NCBI RefSeq assembly: GCF_009674495.1
Contig: NZ_WKJN01000006.1
Location: forward strand, 1 to 64,000
Length of the DNA stretch: 64,000 bases
Direction: 5' to 3'
Origin: Duganella alba
GTDB lineage: Bacteria; Pseudomonadota; Gammaproteobacteria; Burkholderiales; Burkholderiaceae_D
Under the pieces are notes generated by a model. The model was given only the letters and a program-made list of their open reading frames with translations. It was not told the origin of the DNA and made no database searches. The first letter of the stretch is position 1. Each line of letters begins with the position of its first letter. Shown piece by piece: positions 55,631-64,000 of this stretch. A program made the position numbers and the translations under genes.

Positions 55631-57241
55631 TTGGAATCAGCAGGCAGCTACGATTACATCATCATCGGCGCCGGCTCGGCTGGCTGCGTGTTGGCCAACC
55701 GACTCAGCGCCGATCAAGACAAACAAGTCCTGCTGATCGAAGCGGGCGGCCGCGACGATTATGTGTGGATACACATCCCGGTCGGCTATTTGCATTGCAT
55801 CGACAATCCCCGCACCGACTGGAAGTTCCGCACCGAAGCCGATCCCGGACTGGGCGGCCGCAGCCTGTTGTACCCGCGCGGCAAAGTGCTCGGCGGCAGT
55901 TCGTCGATCAACGGCATGATTTACATGCGTGGCCAGGCCGGCGATTACGATCGCTGGGCCGCGCTGACCGGCGACGACAGCTGGCGCTGGGAGTCCGTGC
56001 TGCCGCTGTTCAAGAAGAGCGAGGACTATCACGGCGGCGCGTCCGATTTTCATGGCGCCGGCGGTTTGTGGCGCGTGGAAAAACAGCGTTTGTCCTGGCA
56101 GATACTGGACGCCTTCCGCGACGCGGCCGACCAGGTCGGCATCCACAAGGTCGACGATTTCAACCGCGGCGACAACGCCGGTTGCGGCTACTTCGAGGTC
56201 AATCAAAAGCGCGGCATCCGCTGGAATACGGCCAAGGCGTTTCTGAAACCGGCGTCGCGGCGGCCGAATCTGACCATCATGACCGGGTGTCACGTGGAAC
56301 GTTTGCAGATCGAAAAAGGCGTGTGCACGGGCGTGATTTTTGCCGGCGGCGGCACGCGATTCACTGCCATTGCGAACAAGGAAACCCTGCTGGCGGCTGG
56401 CACCGTTGGCAGTCCGCAGATTTTGCAGTGCTCCGGCATCGGCGCGGCGGAGCAATTGCATGCGCTGGGCATCACGCCGCTGGTCGACCTGCCTGGCGTC
56501 GGCGAAAACCTGCAAGACCACCTGCAACTGCGCATGATCTACAAACTCGGCAAGAACGCGCGCACCTTGAACACGATGGCGTCAAATTGGTTCGGCAAGA
56601 TGCGCATCGGCCTGGAATACGCGATGTTCCAGAGCGGGCCGATGTCGATGGCGCCGTCGCAGCTGGGCGCGTTCGCGCGTTCCAGCGCCAGCGAGCAGAC
56701 GCCGAACCTGCAATATCACGTGCAGCCGTTGTCGCTGGAAAAATTCGGCGATCCCTTGCACACTTTCCCGGCGTTCACCGCCAGCGTGTGCAACCTGCGG
56801 CCGACCTCGCGCGGCCACGTGCGCATCGGCAGCGCCGATCCTTATGCGCCGCCAAAAATTTCGCCGATGTATCTAAGCACGGCGGAAGACCGCAAGGTGG
56901 CGGCGCAAGCGCTGACATTGACGCGCCAGATCGTCGCCGCGCCGGCGCTGAAGCAGTACGCGCCGGAAGAATACAAGCCCGGCATCCACTACCGCACCGA
57001 GGAAGAACTGGCCGAGGCGGCAGGCGCCATCGGCACCACGATTTTCCATCCGGTCGGCACCTGCAGGATGGGCCGCGCCGACGATCCCGCCGCTGTGGTG
57101 GACAGCGCGCTGCGCGTAAAAGGCGTGGCCCGACTGCGTGTTGTGGATGCGTCCGTCATGCCGTTTATCACCTCCGGCAACACCAACTCTCCCACCATCA
57201 TGATCGCGGAAAAAGCAGCACAGCTAATCCGCGCCGTATAG
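55631..57241 (+). CDS. GMC-family flavoprotein oxidoreductase (choline-dehydrogenase-like)
   Basis: 536 residues. FAD-binding SYDYIIIGAGSAGCVLANRLS at the N-terminus, GMC signatures YPRGKVLGGSSSINGMIYMRG and LAAGTVGSPQILQCSGIG, and the active-site His pair region FHPVGTCRMG and NTNSPTIMIAEKAA. It starts at a TTG (55631) after AGGAGA; the next residues GSYDYIIIG confirm the frame. It oxidises an alcohol; choline itself is not established. The preceding nitronate monooxygenase gene shares its transcript. Confidence 0.9.
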   Translation: MESAGSYDYIIIGAGSAGCVLANRLSADQDKQVLLIEAGGRDDYVWIHIPVGYLHCIDNPRTDWKFRTEADPGLGGRSLLYPRGKVLGGSSSINGMIYMRGQAGDYDRWAALTGDDSWRWESVLPLFKKSEDYHGGASDFHGAGGLWRVEKQRLSWQILDAFRDAADQVGIHKVDDFNRGDNAGCGYFEVNQKRGIRWNTAKAFLKPASRRPNLTIMTGCHVERLQIEKGVCTGVIFAGGGTRFTAIANKETLLAAGTVGSPQILQCSGIGAAEQLHALGITPLVDLPGVGENLQDHLQLRMIYKLGKNARTLNTMASNWFGKMRIGLEYAMFQSGPMSMAPSQLGAFARSSASEQTPNLQYHVQPLSLEKFGDPLHTFPAFTASVCNLRPTSRGHVRIGSADPYAPPKISPMYLSTAEDRKVAAQALTLTRQIVAAPALKQYAPEEYKPGIHYRTEEELAEAAGAIGTTIFHPVGTCRMGRADDPAAVVDSALRVKGVARLRVVDASVMPFITSGNTNSPTIMIAEKAAQLIRAV

Positions 57242-57347
57242 GTTTAGATCAAAAAACGACGGTAGTTATACTGTATTGTTAGCTAATTTGTTACTGTGTA
57301 TGATCTAGAAAAAATTGGTACTTTGAAAAGAATAACAGGGAGACAGG

Positions 57348-58118
57348 ATGTCCGACGTTATCTTGGAAACAAAGCATTTGACCAAGGAATTCAAGGGTTT
57401 TACCGCGGTCAACGACGTCAATCTCAAAGTGCAGCGCGGGCACATCCACGCGCTGATCGGCCCCAACGGGGCAGGTAAAACCACATGCTTCAATTTGCTG
57501 ACGAAGTTCCTGGTGCCGACCTCGGGCCAGATTCTTTTCAACGGCCATGACATCACCGCAGCGCGGCCGGCGCAGATCGCCCGCATGGGCGTGATCCGTT
57601 CGTTCCAGATTTCCGCCGTCTTCCCGCACCTGACCGTGCTGCAAAATGTGCGCATAGGCCTGCAGCGCCAGCTCGGCACCAGCTTCTTTTTCTGGCAGAG
57701 CGAACGCGCGCTGGACCGGCTCAACGAGCGCGCCATGCAGCTGCTGGCCGAGGTCGACCTGACCGAGTTCGCCGACACCATCACCGTCGACATGCCCTAC
57801 GGCCGCAAGCGCGCGCTGGAAATCGCCACCACGCTGGCGATGGAACCGGAGCTGATGCTGCTCGATGAACCGACGCAGGGCATGGGCCACGAGGACGTGC
57901 ATCGCGTCACCGAGCTGATCAAAAAAGTCTCGGCCGGCCGCACCATCCTGATGGTCGAACACAATATGAAGGTGGTGTCCGGCATCTGCGACAAGATCTC
58001 CGTCCTGCAGCGCGGCGCCATGCTGGCCGAAGGCACGTATGCCGAGGTGTCGACCAACGCGCAGGTGATGGAAGCCTATATGGGCACCGAAGCCGCCGAG
58101 CTGGAAGGAGCGCACTGA
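57348..58118 (+). CDS. livG: ABC transporter ATP-binding protein, LivG-like
   Basis: 256 residues. Walker A GPNGAGKTT, Q-loop region RSFQISAVFPHLTVLQN, a diverged signature replaced by PYGRKRALEIATTLA, and Walker B LMLLDEPTQGM. The C-terminal extension around VEHNMKVVSGICDKISVLQRG is typical of LivG. It energises a branched-chain-amino-acid-type (HAAT) importer with the following LivF, LivH and LivM homologues. The stop overlaps the livF start by one base (TGATG). The substrate is inferred to be an amino acid or small acid. Confidence 0.9.
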   Translation: MSDVILETKHLTKEFKGFTAVNDVNLKVQRGHIHALIGPNGAGKTTCFNLLTKFLVPTSGQILFNGHDITAARPAQIARMGVIRSFQISAVFPHLTVLQNVRIGLQRQLGTSFFFWQSERALDRLNERAMQLLAEVDLTEFADTITVDMPYGRKRALEIATTLAMEPELMLLDEPTQGMGHEDVHRVTELIKKVSAGRTILMVEHNMKVVSGICDKISVLQRGAMLAEGTYAEVSTNAQVMEAYMGTEAAELEGAH

Positions 58119-58825
58119 TGGCGGCCGCACTGGACATTTCCAACCTGCAGGCCTGGTACGGCGAGTCGCACATTCTGCACAACGTCAACATGACGGTGCA
58201 GCCGGGCGAAGTGGTGACCCTGCTGGGCCGCAACGGCGCCGGCCGCACCACCACGCTGCGCGCCATCATGGGCCTGACCGGCGCGCGCAAGGGATCGATC
58301 AAGGTCAACGGCGCCGAAGCGATCGGCTTGCAGACGCACAAAATCGCCCACCTCGGCATCGGCTATTGTCCCGAGGAGCGCGGCATTTTTTCCTCGCTGT
58401 CGACCGAGGAAAACCTGATGCTGCCGCCGCATCTGAACGGCGCGGACAAGGGCATGTCGGTGGCGGAAATCTACGCCATGTTTCCCAATCTCGAAGAGCG
58501 CAAGCACAGCCAGGGCACCCGATTGTCGGGCGGCGAGCAGCAGATGCTGGCGGTGGCGCGCATCCTGCGCACCGGCGCGCGCCTGCTGCTGCTCGATGAA
58601 ATTTCCGAAGGGCTGGCGCCGGTCATCGTGCAGGGGCTGGCGCGGATGATCACCACGCTCAAATCCAAGGGCTACACCATCGTCATGGTGGAACAGAATT
58701 TCCGGTTTGCCGCGCCACTGGCCGACCGGTTTTATGTGATGGAACACGGGCAGATCGTGGAGACCTTTGTTGCATCCGAGTTGAGCGCCAAGATGCCGGT
58801 GTTGACCGAGCTTTTGGGTGTATAA
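58118..58825 (+). CDS. livF: ABC transporter ATP-binding protein, LivF-like, with variant Walker A
   Basis: 235 residues. Walker A reads GRNGAGRTT, with Arg in place of the conserved Lys. The signature LSGGEQQMLAVARIL, Walker B LLLLDEISEGLAP and H-loop-like VEQN are present. Second ATPase of the importer. Arg in the Walker A is unusual and might lower ATP turnover of this half-site, as in degenerate-site ABC transporters. Coupled to livG; 21 bp before the binding-protein gene. Confidence 0.9.
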   Translation: MAAALDISNLQAWYGESHILHNVNMTVQPGEVVTLLGRNGAGRTTTLRAIMGLTGARKGSIKVNGAEAIGLQTHKIAHLGIGYCPEERGIFSSLSTEENLMLPPHLNGADKGMSVAEIYAMFPNLEERKHSQGTRLSGGEQQMLAVARILRTGARLLLLDEISEGLAPVIVQGLARMITTLKSKGYTIVMVEQNFRFAAPLADRFYVMEHGQIVETFVASELSAKMPVLTELLGV

Positions 58826-58846
58826 AACCATGGTAGGGAGACAAAA

Positions 58847-60043
58847 ATGAAAATCAAAGCCATCGCCCTTGCAGTATCCGCTTGCGCAACCTTCTCCGCC
58901 CAGGCGCAGATTTCCGGCGACACCATCAAGATCGGCCTGATCACCGACATGTCCGGCCTGTACACCGACATCGACGGCGCCGGTGGCGCCGAGGCGGTGA
59001 AGATGGCGATCGCCGATGCCGGCGGCAACATCAACGGCAAGAAGATCGAGTTCATCTCGGCCGACCACCAGAACAAGGCCGACATCGCCGCCTCCAAGGC
59101 GCGCGAATGGTTCGACCAGCAGGGCGTCGACATGCTGATCGGCGGCACCAACTCCGGCGCCAACCTGGCCATGGCCAAGGTGGCGGCGGAAAAGAAAAAA
59201 GTCTTCATCTCGATCGGCGCCGGCTCCGCCCGGCTGACCAATGAAGAGTGCACGCCGTACACGGTGCACTACGCCTACGACACCATCGCGCTGGCGCGCG
59301 GCACCGGCGGCGCCATCGTCAAGCAGGGCGGCAAGAACTGGTACTTCATGACCGCCGACTATGCCTTCGGCCAGTCGCTGGAAAAGGATACGTCGGAAGT
59401 GGTGAAGGCGGCCGGCGGCAAGGTGATGGGTTCGGTCAAGCATCCGTTGTCGGCATCGGACTTCTCGTCCTTCCTGTTGCAGGCGCAATCGTCGGGCGCG
59501 CAGATTCTCGGCCTGGCCAATGCCGGCGGCGATGCGATCAACTCGATCAAGGCCGCCAACGAATTCGGCATCACCAAGAAGATGAAGCTGGCCGGCCTGC
59601 TGATCTTCATCAACGATGTGCATTCGCTGGGCCTGAACCTGACGCAGGGCATGTACCTGACCGACGGCTGGTACTGGGACCAGAACGCCGAAACGCGCGC
59701 CTGGTCCAAGCGTTACTTCGACAAGATGAAGAAGGAGCCGTCGATGTTGCAGGCCGCCGATTACTCGGCCGCGTCCAACTACCTGAAGGCGGTGAAGGCG
59801 GTCGGCACCGACGATTCGGACAAGGTGATGGCCTACCTGAAGGCGAACAAGATCAACGACATGTTCGCCAAGAACGGCACGATCCGTCCGGACGGCCGCA
59901 TGGTCCACGACATGTATCTGATGGAAGTGAAGAAGCCGGCGGAATCGAAATATCCATGGGATTACTACAAGGTCGTGGCCACCATTCCGGGCGACCAGGC
60001 TTACGCCACCAAGGCGGAAACCAAGTGCAGCCTGTGGAAATAA
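58847..60043 (+). CDS. Periplasmic substrate-binding protein of the Liv-type ABC importer
   Basis: 398 residues with signal peptide MKIKAIALAVSACATFSAQA. Two-lobed Leu/Ile/Val-binding fold: IKIGLITDMSGLYTDIDGAGGAEAVKMAIADAG, DMLIGGTNSGANLAMAKVAAEKKKVFISIGAGSARLT, NWYFMTADYAFGQSLEKD. Cysteines in NEECTP and KCSLW may form a disulphide. The ligand is unknown; many relatives bind organic acids rather than amino acids. Ribosome site GGGAG. Confidence 0.9.
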   Translation: MKIKAIALAVSACATFSAQAQISGDTIKIGLITDMSGLYTDIDGAGGAEAVKMAIADAGGNINGKKIEFISADHQNKADIAASKAREWFDQQGVDMLIGGTNSGANLAMAKVAAEKKKVFISIGAGSARLTNEECTPYTVHYAYDTIALARGTGGAIVKQGGKNWYFMTADYAFGQSLEKDTSEVVKAAGGKVMGSVKHPLSASDFSSFLLQAQSSGAQILGLANAGGDAINSIKAANEFGITKKMKLAGLLIFINDVHSLGLNLTQGMYLTDGWYWDQNAETRAWSKRYFDKMKKEPSMLQAADYSAASNYLKAVKAVGTDDSDKVMAYLKANKINDMFAKNGTIRPDGRMVHDMYLMEVKKPAESKYPWDYYKVVATIPGDQAYATKAETKCSLWK

Positions 60044-60110
60044 GCTGAGTTTTGCACAGGGTGGGCGCCGCCGCGCCTGCCTTCCCCTGATACCCTGAAT
60101 GTGGATTCCC

Positions 60111-60995
60111 ATGGAAATCTTCGGCTATCCCTTGCCCATGATAATGAGCCAGCTACTGCTGGGCCTGGTCAACGGCTCGTTCTACGCGATGCTGTCGCTC
60201 GGCCTGGCCGTCATTTTCGGCCTGCTCAATGTGATTAACTTTTCCCACGGCGCGCTGTACATGATGGGCGCGTTCCTGGCGTGGATGGGCATCGAATACC
60301 TTGGCCTCAACTACTGGGCGGTACTGGTCCTGGCGCCGCTGGTGGTCGGCGTGTTCGGCGTTGTCATCGAGAAGACCATGCTGCGCCACCTGTACAAGCT
60401 GGACCACCTGTACGGCCTGCTGCTGACCTTCGGCATCACACTGCTGGTAGAAGGCGTGTTCCGCTCGTTCTACGGCGTCTCCGGCCAGCCGTTCCAGGTG
60501 CCGGAAGCGCTGGCCGGCGCGACCGACCTCGGCTTCATGGTGATGCCGAACTATCGCGGCTGGGTGGTGCTGGCGTCGCTGGTGGTATGTCTGTCGACCT
60601 GGTTCGTCATCGAGAAGACCAAACTGGGCGCCTACCTGCGCGCCGGCACCGAGAATCCCAAGCTGGTGGAAGCCTTCGGCATCAACGTGCCGCTGATGGT
60701 GACGCTCACCTACGGCTTCGGCGTCGCTTTGGCGGGCTTTGCAGGCGTTCTGGCGGCCCCAATCATCCAGGTGCAGCCCCTGATGGGGCAGAACCTGATT
60801 ATCGTCGTATTCGCCGTTGTGGTGATCGGCGGCATGGGGTCGATCATGGGTTCCATCCTGACCGGTCTCGGCCTGGGCGTGATCGAAGGCCTGACCAAAG
60901 TGTTCTATCCCGAGTTTTCGTCCACCGTGGTGTTCCTGGTGATGGTGGTCGTGCTGCTGCTGCGTCCCGCAGGTTTGTTTGGCAAGGAAAAATGA
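60111..60995 (+). CDS. livH: ABC transporter permease, LivH-like
   Basis: 294 residues from ATG 60111 (MEIFGYPLPMIMSQLLLGLVNGSFYAMLSLGLAVIFGLLNVINFSHG, split at the first helix); ATG 60099 is an alternative. Eight or so transmembrane helices and the family segment VIGGMGSIMGSILTGLGLGVIEGL. Stop overlaps the livM start (ATGA). Confidence 0.9.
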   Translation: MEIFGYPLPMIMSQLLLGLVNGSFYAMLSLGLAVIFGLLNVINFSHGALYMMGAFLAWMGIEYLGLNYWAVLVLAPLVVGVFGVVIEKTMLRHLYKLDHLYGLLLTFGITLLVEGVFRSFYGVSGQPFQVPEALAGATDLGFMVMPNYRGWVVLASLVVCLSTWFVIEKTKLGAYLRAGTENPKLVEAFGINVPLMVTLTYGFGVALAGFAGVLAAPIIQVQPLMGQNLIIVVFAVVVIGGMGSIMGSILTGLGLGVIEGLTKVFYPEFSSTVVFLVMVVVLLLRPAGLFGKEK

Positions 60996-61969
60996 TGAAC
61001 AAAAAAATTGGCTATCTCATCGCCTTTGCCATCGCCTTGGCGGCGCCGTTTATCGGCTATCCGGTGTTCCTGTCCAAGCTGCTGTGCTTCGCGCTGTTTG
61101 CCTGCGCCTTCAATCTGCTGATCGGTTTTACCGGCCTGCTGTCGTTCGGTCACGCGGCGTTCTTCGGCGCGGCCGGCTATGTCGCCGGCAATGCGCTCAA
61201 GCTCTGGGGCCTGCCGTTCGAGCTGGGCCTGCTGGCCGGCGTGGCGGCCGGGGCGCTGATTGGCGTGGTGATGGGGTCGCTGGCGATCCGCCGGCAGGGC
61301 ATCTACTTTTCGATGATCACGCTGGCGCTGGCGCAGATGGTGTATTTCGGCGCGCTGCGGGCAGGGGAGTTCACCGGCGGTGAGGATGGCCTGCAAGGTG
61401 TTCCACGTGGAAGGTTCCTCGGCGTGATCGACCTCGCCAACGACACCACGCTGTATTTCGTCCTGCTCGGCATCTGCGCGCTGGCCTTTGCGCTGATCGT
61501 GCGCATCGTCCATTCGCCTTTTGGCCAGGTGCTGAAAGCGATCAAGGAAAACGAGCCGCGCGCGATTTCGCTGGGTTACGACGTCGACAAATACAAGCTG
61601 CTGGCCTTCGTGCTGTCGGCCGCGCTGGCCGGCCTGGCCGGCGCCAGCAAGACCGTGGTGCTGGGCTTCGAAACCTTGACCGATGTCCATTGGACGATGT
61701 CCGGTTTGGTTATCCTGATGACGCTGGTCGGCGGCATGGGCACGCTGGCCGGGCCGATGCTGGGCGCGATCATCATCATCGCGCTGGAAAACAAGCTGGG
61801 CGACTGGGGCACGCTGCTGGCCCAGGTCACCGGGATCGAGTGGTTTAACACCATAGGCGAAGCGGTCAACATGGTGGTTGGCCTGATCTTCATTGTTTGT
61901 GTGCTGTTGTTCCGGCGCGGAATCATCGGTGAGTTCATTGCGCTGGCCGGAAAGAAGAAACCAGTGTGA
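60992..61969 (+). CDS. livM: ABC transporter permease, LivM-like
   Basis: 325 residues, polytopic. FNLLIGFTGLLSFGHAAFFGAAGYVAG, the cytoplasmic EAA-type loop KAIKENEPRAISLGYDVDKYKLLAF and VGGMGTLAGPMLGAIIIIALEN are LivM features. Overlaps livH by 4 bp and is followed 7 bp later by the oligomer hydrolase gene, so the operon probably extends into it. Confidence 0.92.
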   Translation: MMNKKIGYLIAFAIALAAPFIGYPVFLSKLLCFALFACAFNLLIGFTGLLSFGHAAFFGAAGYVAGNALKLWGLPFELGLLAGVAAGALIGVVMGSLAIRRQGIYFSMITLALAQMVYFGALRAGEFTGGEDGLQGVPRGRFLGVIDLANDTTLYFVLLGICALAFALIVRIVHSPFGQVLKAIKENEPRAISLGYDVDKYKLLAFVLSAALAGLAGASKTVVLGFETLTDVHWTMSGLVILMTLVGGMGTLAGPMLGAIIIIALENKLGDWGTLLAQVTGIEWFNTIGEAVNMVVGLIFIVCVLLFRRGIIGEFIALAGKKKPV

Positions 61970-61976
61970 GGACGCT

Positions 61977-64000
61977 ATGCAAATCAAAACCATTGTGCTG
62001 GCGCTGGCCGGCGCCGCAGTCGCCGCCTGCGGATCGAGCAACCATCATCATGACCGCGACGAAGACCTGAACTTCAAGCCAAACTATCTCGGCGATATCA
62101 GCAGCAAAACCTACGACGGCGTCAGCGACGATCTGCTGACCGCCGGTCTGGGCAAGACCGGACTGGCAGGCGCCACACCGGCCTACGCCGACTCCAACAA
62201 TCCCACCGTCGCCGAACTGCGCCGCAACGCCATCCACGCCAATTACCGCGCGGTGCTGGATATCTCCGCCAACAGCGGCTACGGCACGCTGTACGGCCCG
62301 AACGTGGACGCCAAGGGCGTTGCCGGCACGGGCGAGGGCAAGATCGCTGGCACCGAATATCTCGCCTACACCGACAACAACGTGACCTTGATGGTGCAGG
62401 TGCCGGCCGGGTTCGATGTGAAAAATCCCTGCATCGTCACCGGCACGTCGAGCGGCTCGCGCGGGATTTATGGCGCCATCGGCAGCGCTGGCGAGTGGGG
62501 GCTGAAGAACAACTGCGCCGTGGCGTATGCCGACAAGGGCAGCGGCACCGGCCTCTACACCTTTGAAGACGACAGCGTGAACCTGCAGAATGGCCTGCGG
62601 GCCACGCGCGCGGCGGCCGGCAAGAACGCCATCTTTGCGCCGGCGCTGACCGATGCCGAGCCGGCGGCTTTTGCATCGGCGTATCCGGGACGCGTCGCCT
62701 TCAAGCATGCGCATTCGCAGCAGAATCCGGAAAAGGATTGGGGCAAGTTCACCTTGCAGGCGGTGGAGTTTGCCTTTTACGTGTTGAACGAAAAGTACGG
62801 TGCGCTGGCCAGGGACAACACGCGGCACGTGATTGCGCTTGATCCGAAGAACACGATCACGATCGCGTCCAGCATCTCCAACGGCGCCGGCGCGGCGCTG
62901 CTGGCGGCGGAGCAGGACAGCAGGGGCCTGATCTCCGGCGTCGCCGCGACCGAGCCGCAGATCCAGCCCAAAACTGCCAGCGGCTACACGGTGCGGCAGG
63001 GCGCGGCGGCGGTGACGGGGCAGGGCAAGGCGCTGTTCGATTACTCGACCTTTGCAGCGCTGTATCAGCCGTGTATTGCCGCGACGGCGGCGGCGCCGGG
63101 ACGCTGCACGGCGCTGGTGTCGCGCGGCCTGTTGAGTGGCGCCGATCTGACAGCGCAGCAGAACGATGCCAAGGCGCGCCTGAAAGCCTACGGCTGGTTG
63201 CCGGATTCGGATGTGTTGCAAGCGGCGCACGCGGGCACCAACATCCTGGTCGCCGTCACCTACGCCTACGCTTACGGCAAGTTTTCTGTGACGGACAAGA
63301 TTTGTGGTTTCACATTTGCGCAGACTGATGCGACCGGAGTGCCGTTGGTCTTTACGGCGGCGCAGAAGGCCAGCAGCTTCGCCACGCAGAACGGCATCAT
63401 CGGCAGCGTGGTGTATGAGGATTCGGTGGGCGGCGCCAAGGCGTACAACTTCGGGGTGTCGCCGGTGAGCGGAATTGTGGATCAGTCGCTGGATGGTTTC
63501 CTGTGCCTGCGTTCGCTGGCGACGGGTGTGGATGCGGTGACTGGCATGGCGTTGACGGGCACGCTGGCCGCGCAGAGTGCGCGCATCAAGGCCGGCGTGA
63601 CGGAGGTGGCGGCGAGTGGGAATCTGCATGGCAAGCCGGCCATTATCGTGCAGGGGCGTAGCGATACGCTGATACCGGTGAACTTCGCTTCACGTGCCTA
63701 CCTGGGGTTGAATGCGTCGGTGGAGGGCAGCGGCAGCAAGCTGCGCTACATCGAAGTCACCAATGCCAACCATTTCGACTCGTTCACCAATGCCCTGCCG
63801 GCGAACATTGTGCCGCTGCACGTGTACCTGTTCCGGGCGTTGGATGCGATGTTGGCGAATCTGCGCAGCTCGGCAGCGCTGCCACCGTCGCAGGTGGTGC
63901 GGACGGTTACCCGTGCGGACAACACCACTGCGATCACCGTTGCCAATGTGCCGGCGTTCGCCACAACCCCAACGTCGGCGAACGCCATTACCGTAAGCGC
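61977..64000 (+). CDS. Lipoprotein 3-hydroxybutyrate oligomer hydrolase (3' truncated by window)
   Basis: At least 674 codons, open at the window end. It starts at ATG 61977 after GAGGA with a lipobox (MQIKTIVLALAGAAVAAC) followed by GSSNHHHDRDEDLN, then a domain matching D-(-)-3-hydroxybutyrate oligomer hydrolases: KTYDGVSDDLLTAGLG, LMVQVPAGFDVKNPCIVTGTSSGSRGIYGAIG, and the serine-hydrolase elbow SISNGAGAALLAAEQDS (nucleophile Ser near residue 300). The late segment VTNANHFDSF contains the likely catalytic His. It degrades oligomers from polyhydroxybutyrate. Its place behind a Liv-type importer suggests the importer may take up the product, which is inference. Confidence 0.85.
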   Translation, partial: MQIKTIVLALAGAAVAACGSSNHHHDRDEDLNFKPNYLGDISSKTYDGVSDDLLTAGLGKTGLAGATPAYADSNNPTVAELRRNAIHANYRAVLDISANSGYGTLYGPNVDAKGVAGTGEGKIAGTEYLAYTDNNVTLMVQVPAGFDVKNPCIVTGTSSGSRGIYGAIGSAGEWGLKNNCAVAYADKGSGTGLYTFEDDSVNLQNGLRATRAAAGKNAIFAPALTDAEPAAFASAYPGRVAFKHAHSQQNPEKDWGKFTLQAVEFAFYVLNEKYGALARDNTRHVIALDPKNTITIASSISNGAGAALLAAEQDSRGLISGVAATEPQIQPKTASGYTVRQGAAAVTGQGKALFDYSTFAALYQPCIAATAAAPGRCTALVSRGLLSGADLTAQQNDAKARLKAYGWLPDSDVLQAAHAGTNILVAVTYAYAYGKFSVTDKICGFTFAQTDATGVPLVFTAAQKASSFATQNGIIGSVVYEDSVGGAKAYNFGVSPVSGIVDQSLDGFLCLRSLATGVDAVTGMALTGTLAAQSARIKAGVTEVAASGNLHGKPAIIVQGRSDTLIPVNFASRAYLGLNASVEGSGSKLRYIEVTNANHFDSFTNALPANIVPLHVYLFRALDAMLANLRSSAALPPSQVVRTVTRADNTTAITVANVPAFATTPTSANAITVS

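Noticed and set aside
61935-63629. 564-codon minus-strand frame opposite the oligomer hydrolase
   Set aside because: The plus strand reads a lipoprotein hydrolase with family motifs over the same span; the minus frame has no motifs.

Overview
The window is GC-rich proteobacterial chromosome. Its gene content suggests a betaproteobacterium of the Oxalobacteraceae (Massilia/Duganella/Janthinobacterium type). The pointers are a Liv-type ABC operon followed by a 3-hydroxybutyrate-oligomer hydrolase, a DUF6279 lipoprotein beside glmU, the rsmD-coaD-ferredoxin cluster, and a bifunctional putA read away from an Lrp-type regulator. The family assignment is an inference from protein resemblance; no rRNA is present to confirm it.

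Layout. 0-17.3 kb is ordinary core and accessory metabolism: the end of a hybrid kinase (Hpt domain), a probable Fur-controlled siderophore receptor with its PiuC-type hydroxylase, a SLAC1/TehA-type channel, a ParD-like/methionine aminopeptidase pair, an FKBP lipoprotein, a LuxR-type and a GlxA-type regulator, a periplasmic molybdenum hydroxylase operon with its own cytochrome c, an AraC regulator with an NlpC/P60 peptidase, and an SDR enzyme. 17.5-19.1 kb holds two AT-richer exported proteins, one with ankyrin repeats.

19,263-34,976 is the most striking region. It is a 15.7-kb block immediately downstream of glmS, the classical Tn7 attachment site. It is bounded by imperfect 27-bp inverted terminal repeats (22/27 identical), by repeated CTGTATCG motifs at both ends that look like Tn7-type transposase binding sites (dense at the glmS-proximal end, dispersed at the other), and by an exact 5-bp flanking duplication GCAGC. 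No transposase gene is inside it. Its cargo is defence-like: a ~2,000-residue STAND/NACHT-type ATPase with an N-terminal Cap4/DUF4297-like nuclease motif, an unknown 338-residue protein, a small unknown protein, and a five-gene LlaJI/BsuMI-like restriction-modification operon (ribbon-helix-helix protein, two cytosine-C5 methyltransferases, McrB-like ATPase/GTPase, DUF2357/McrC-like nuclease). I read it as a non-autonomous Tn7-like defence island.

35-46 kb returns to core genes: glmS, an AsnC regulator, remnants of a TetR gene and an SDR gene, glmU, rsmD, coaD, ferredoxin, a chalcone-isomerase-like protein, a LysR regulator and a chemoreceptor. 46-64 kb contains lrp-like/putA for proline catabolism, mtnN, a CACHE-PAS-GGDEF-EAL protein, a nitronate monooxygenase/GMC oxidoreductase pair, and a complete branched-chain-amino-acid-type ABC transporter operon (two ATPases, binding protein, two permeases) leading into a lipoprotein 3-hydroxybutyrate oligomer hydrolase cut off by the window end.

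Several intergenic regions (37.4-38.3, 51.36-51.57 and 54.35-54.57 kb) carry clusters of DnaA-box-like TTATNCACA motifs. Two of these regions are collinear diverged copies flanking the GGDEF-EAL gene.
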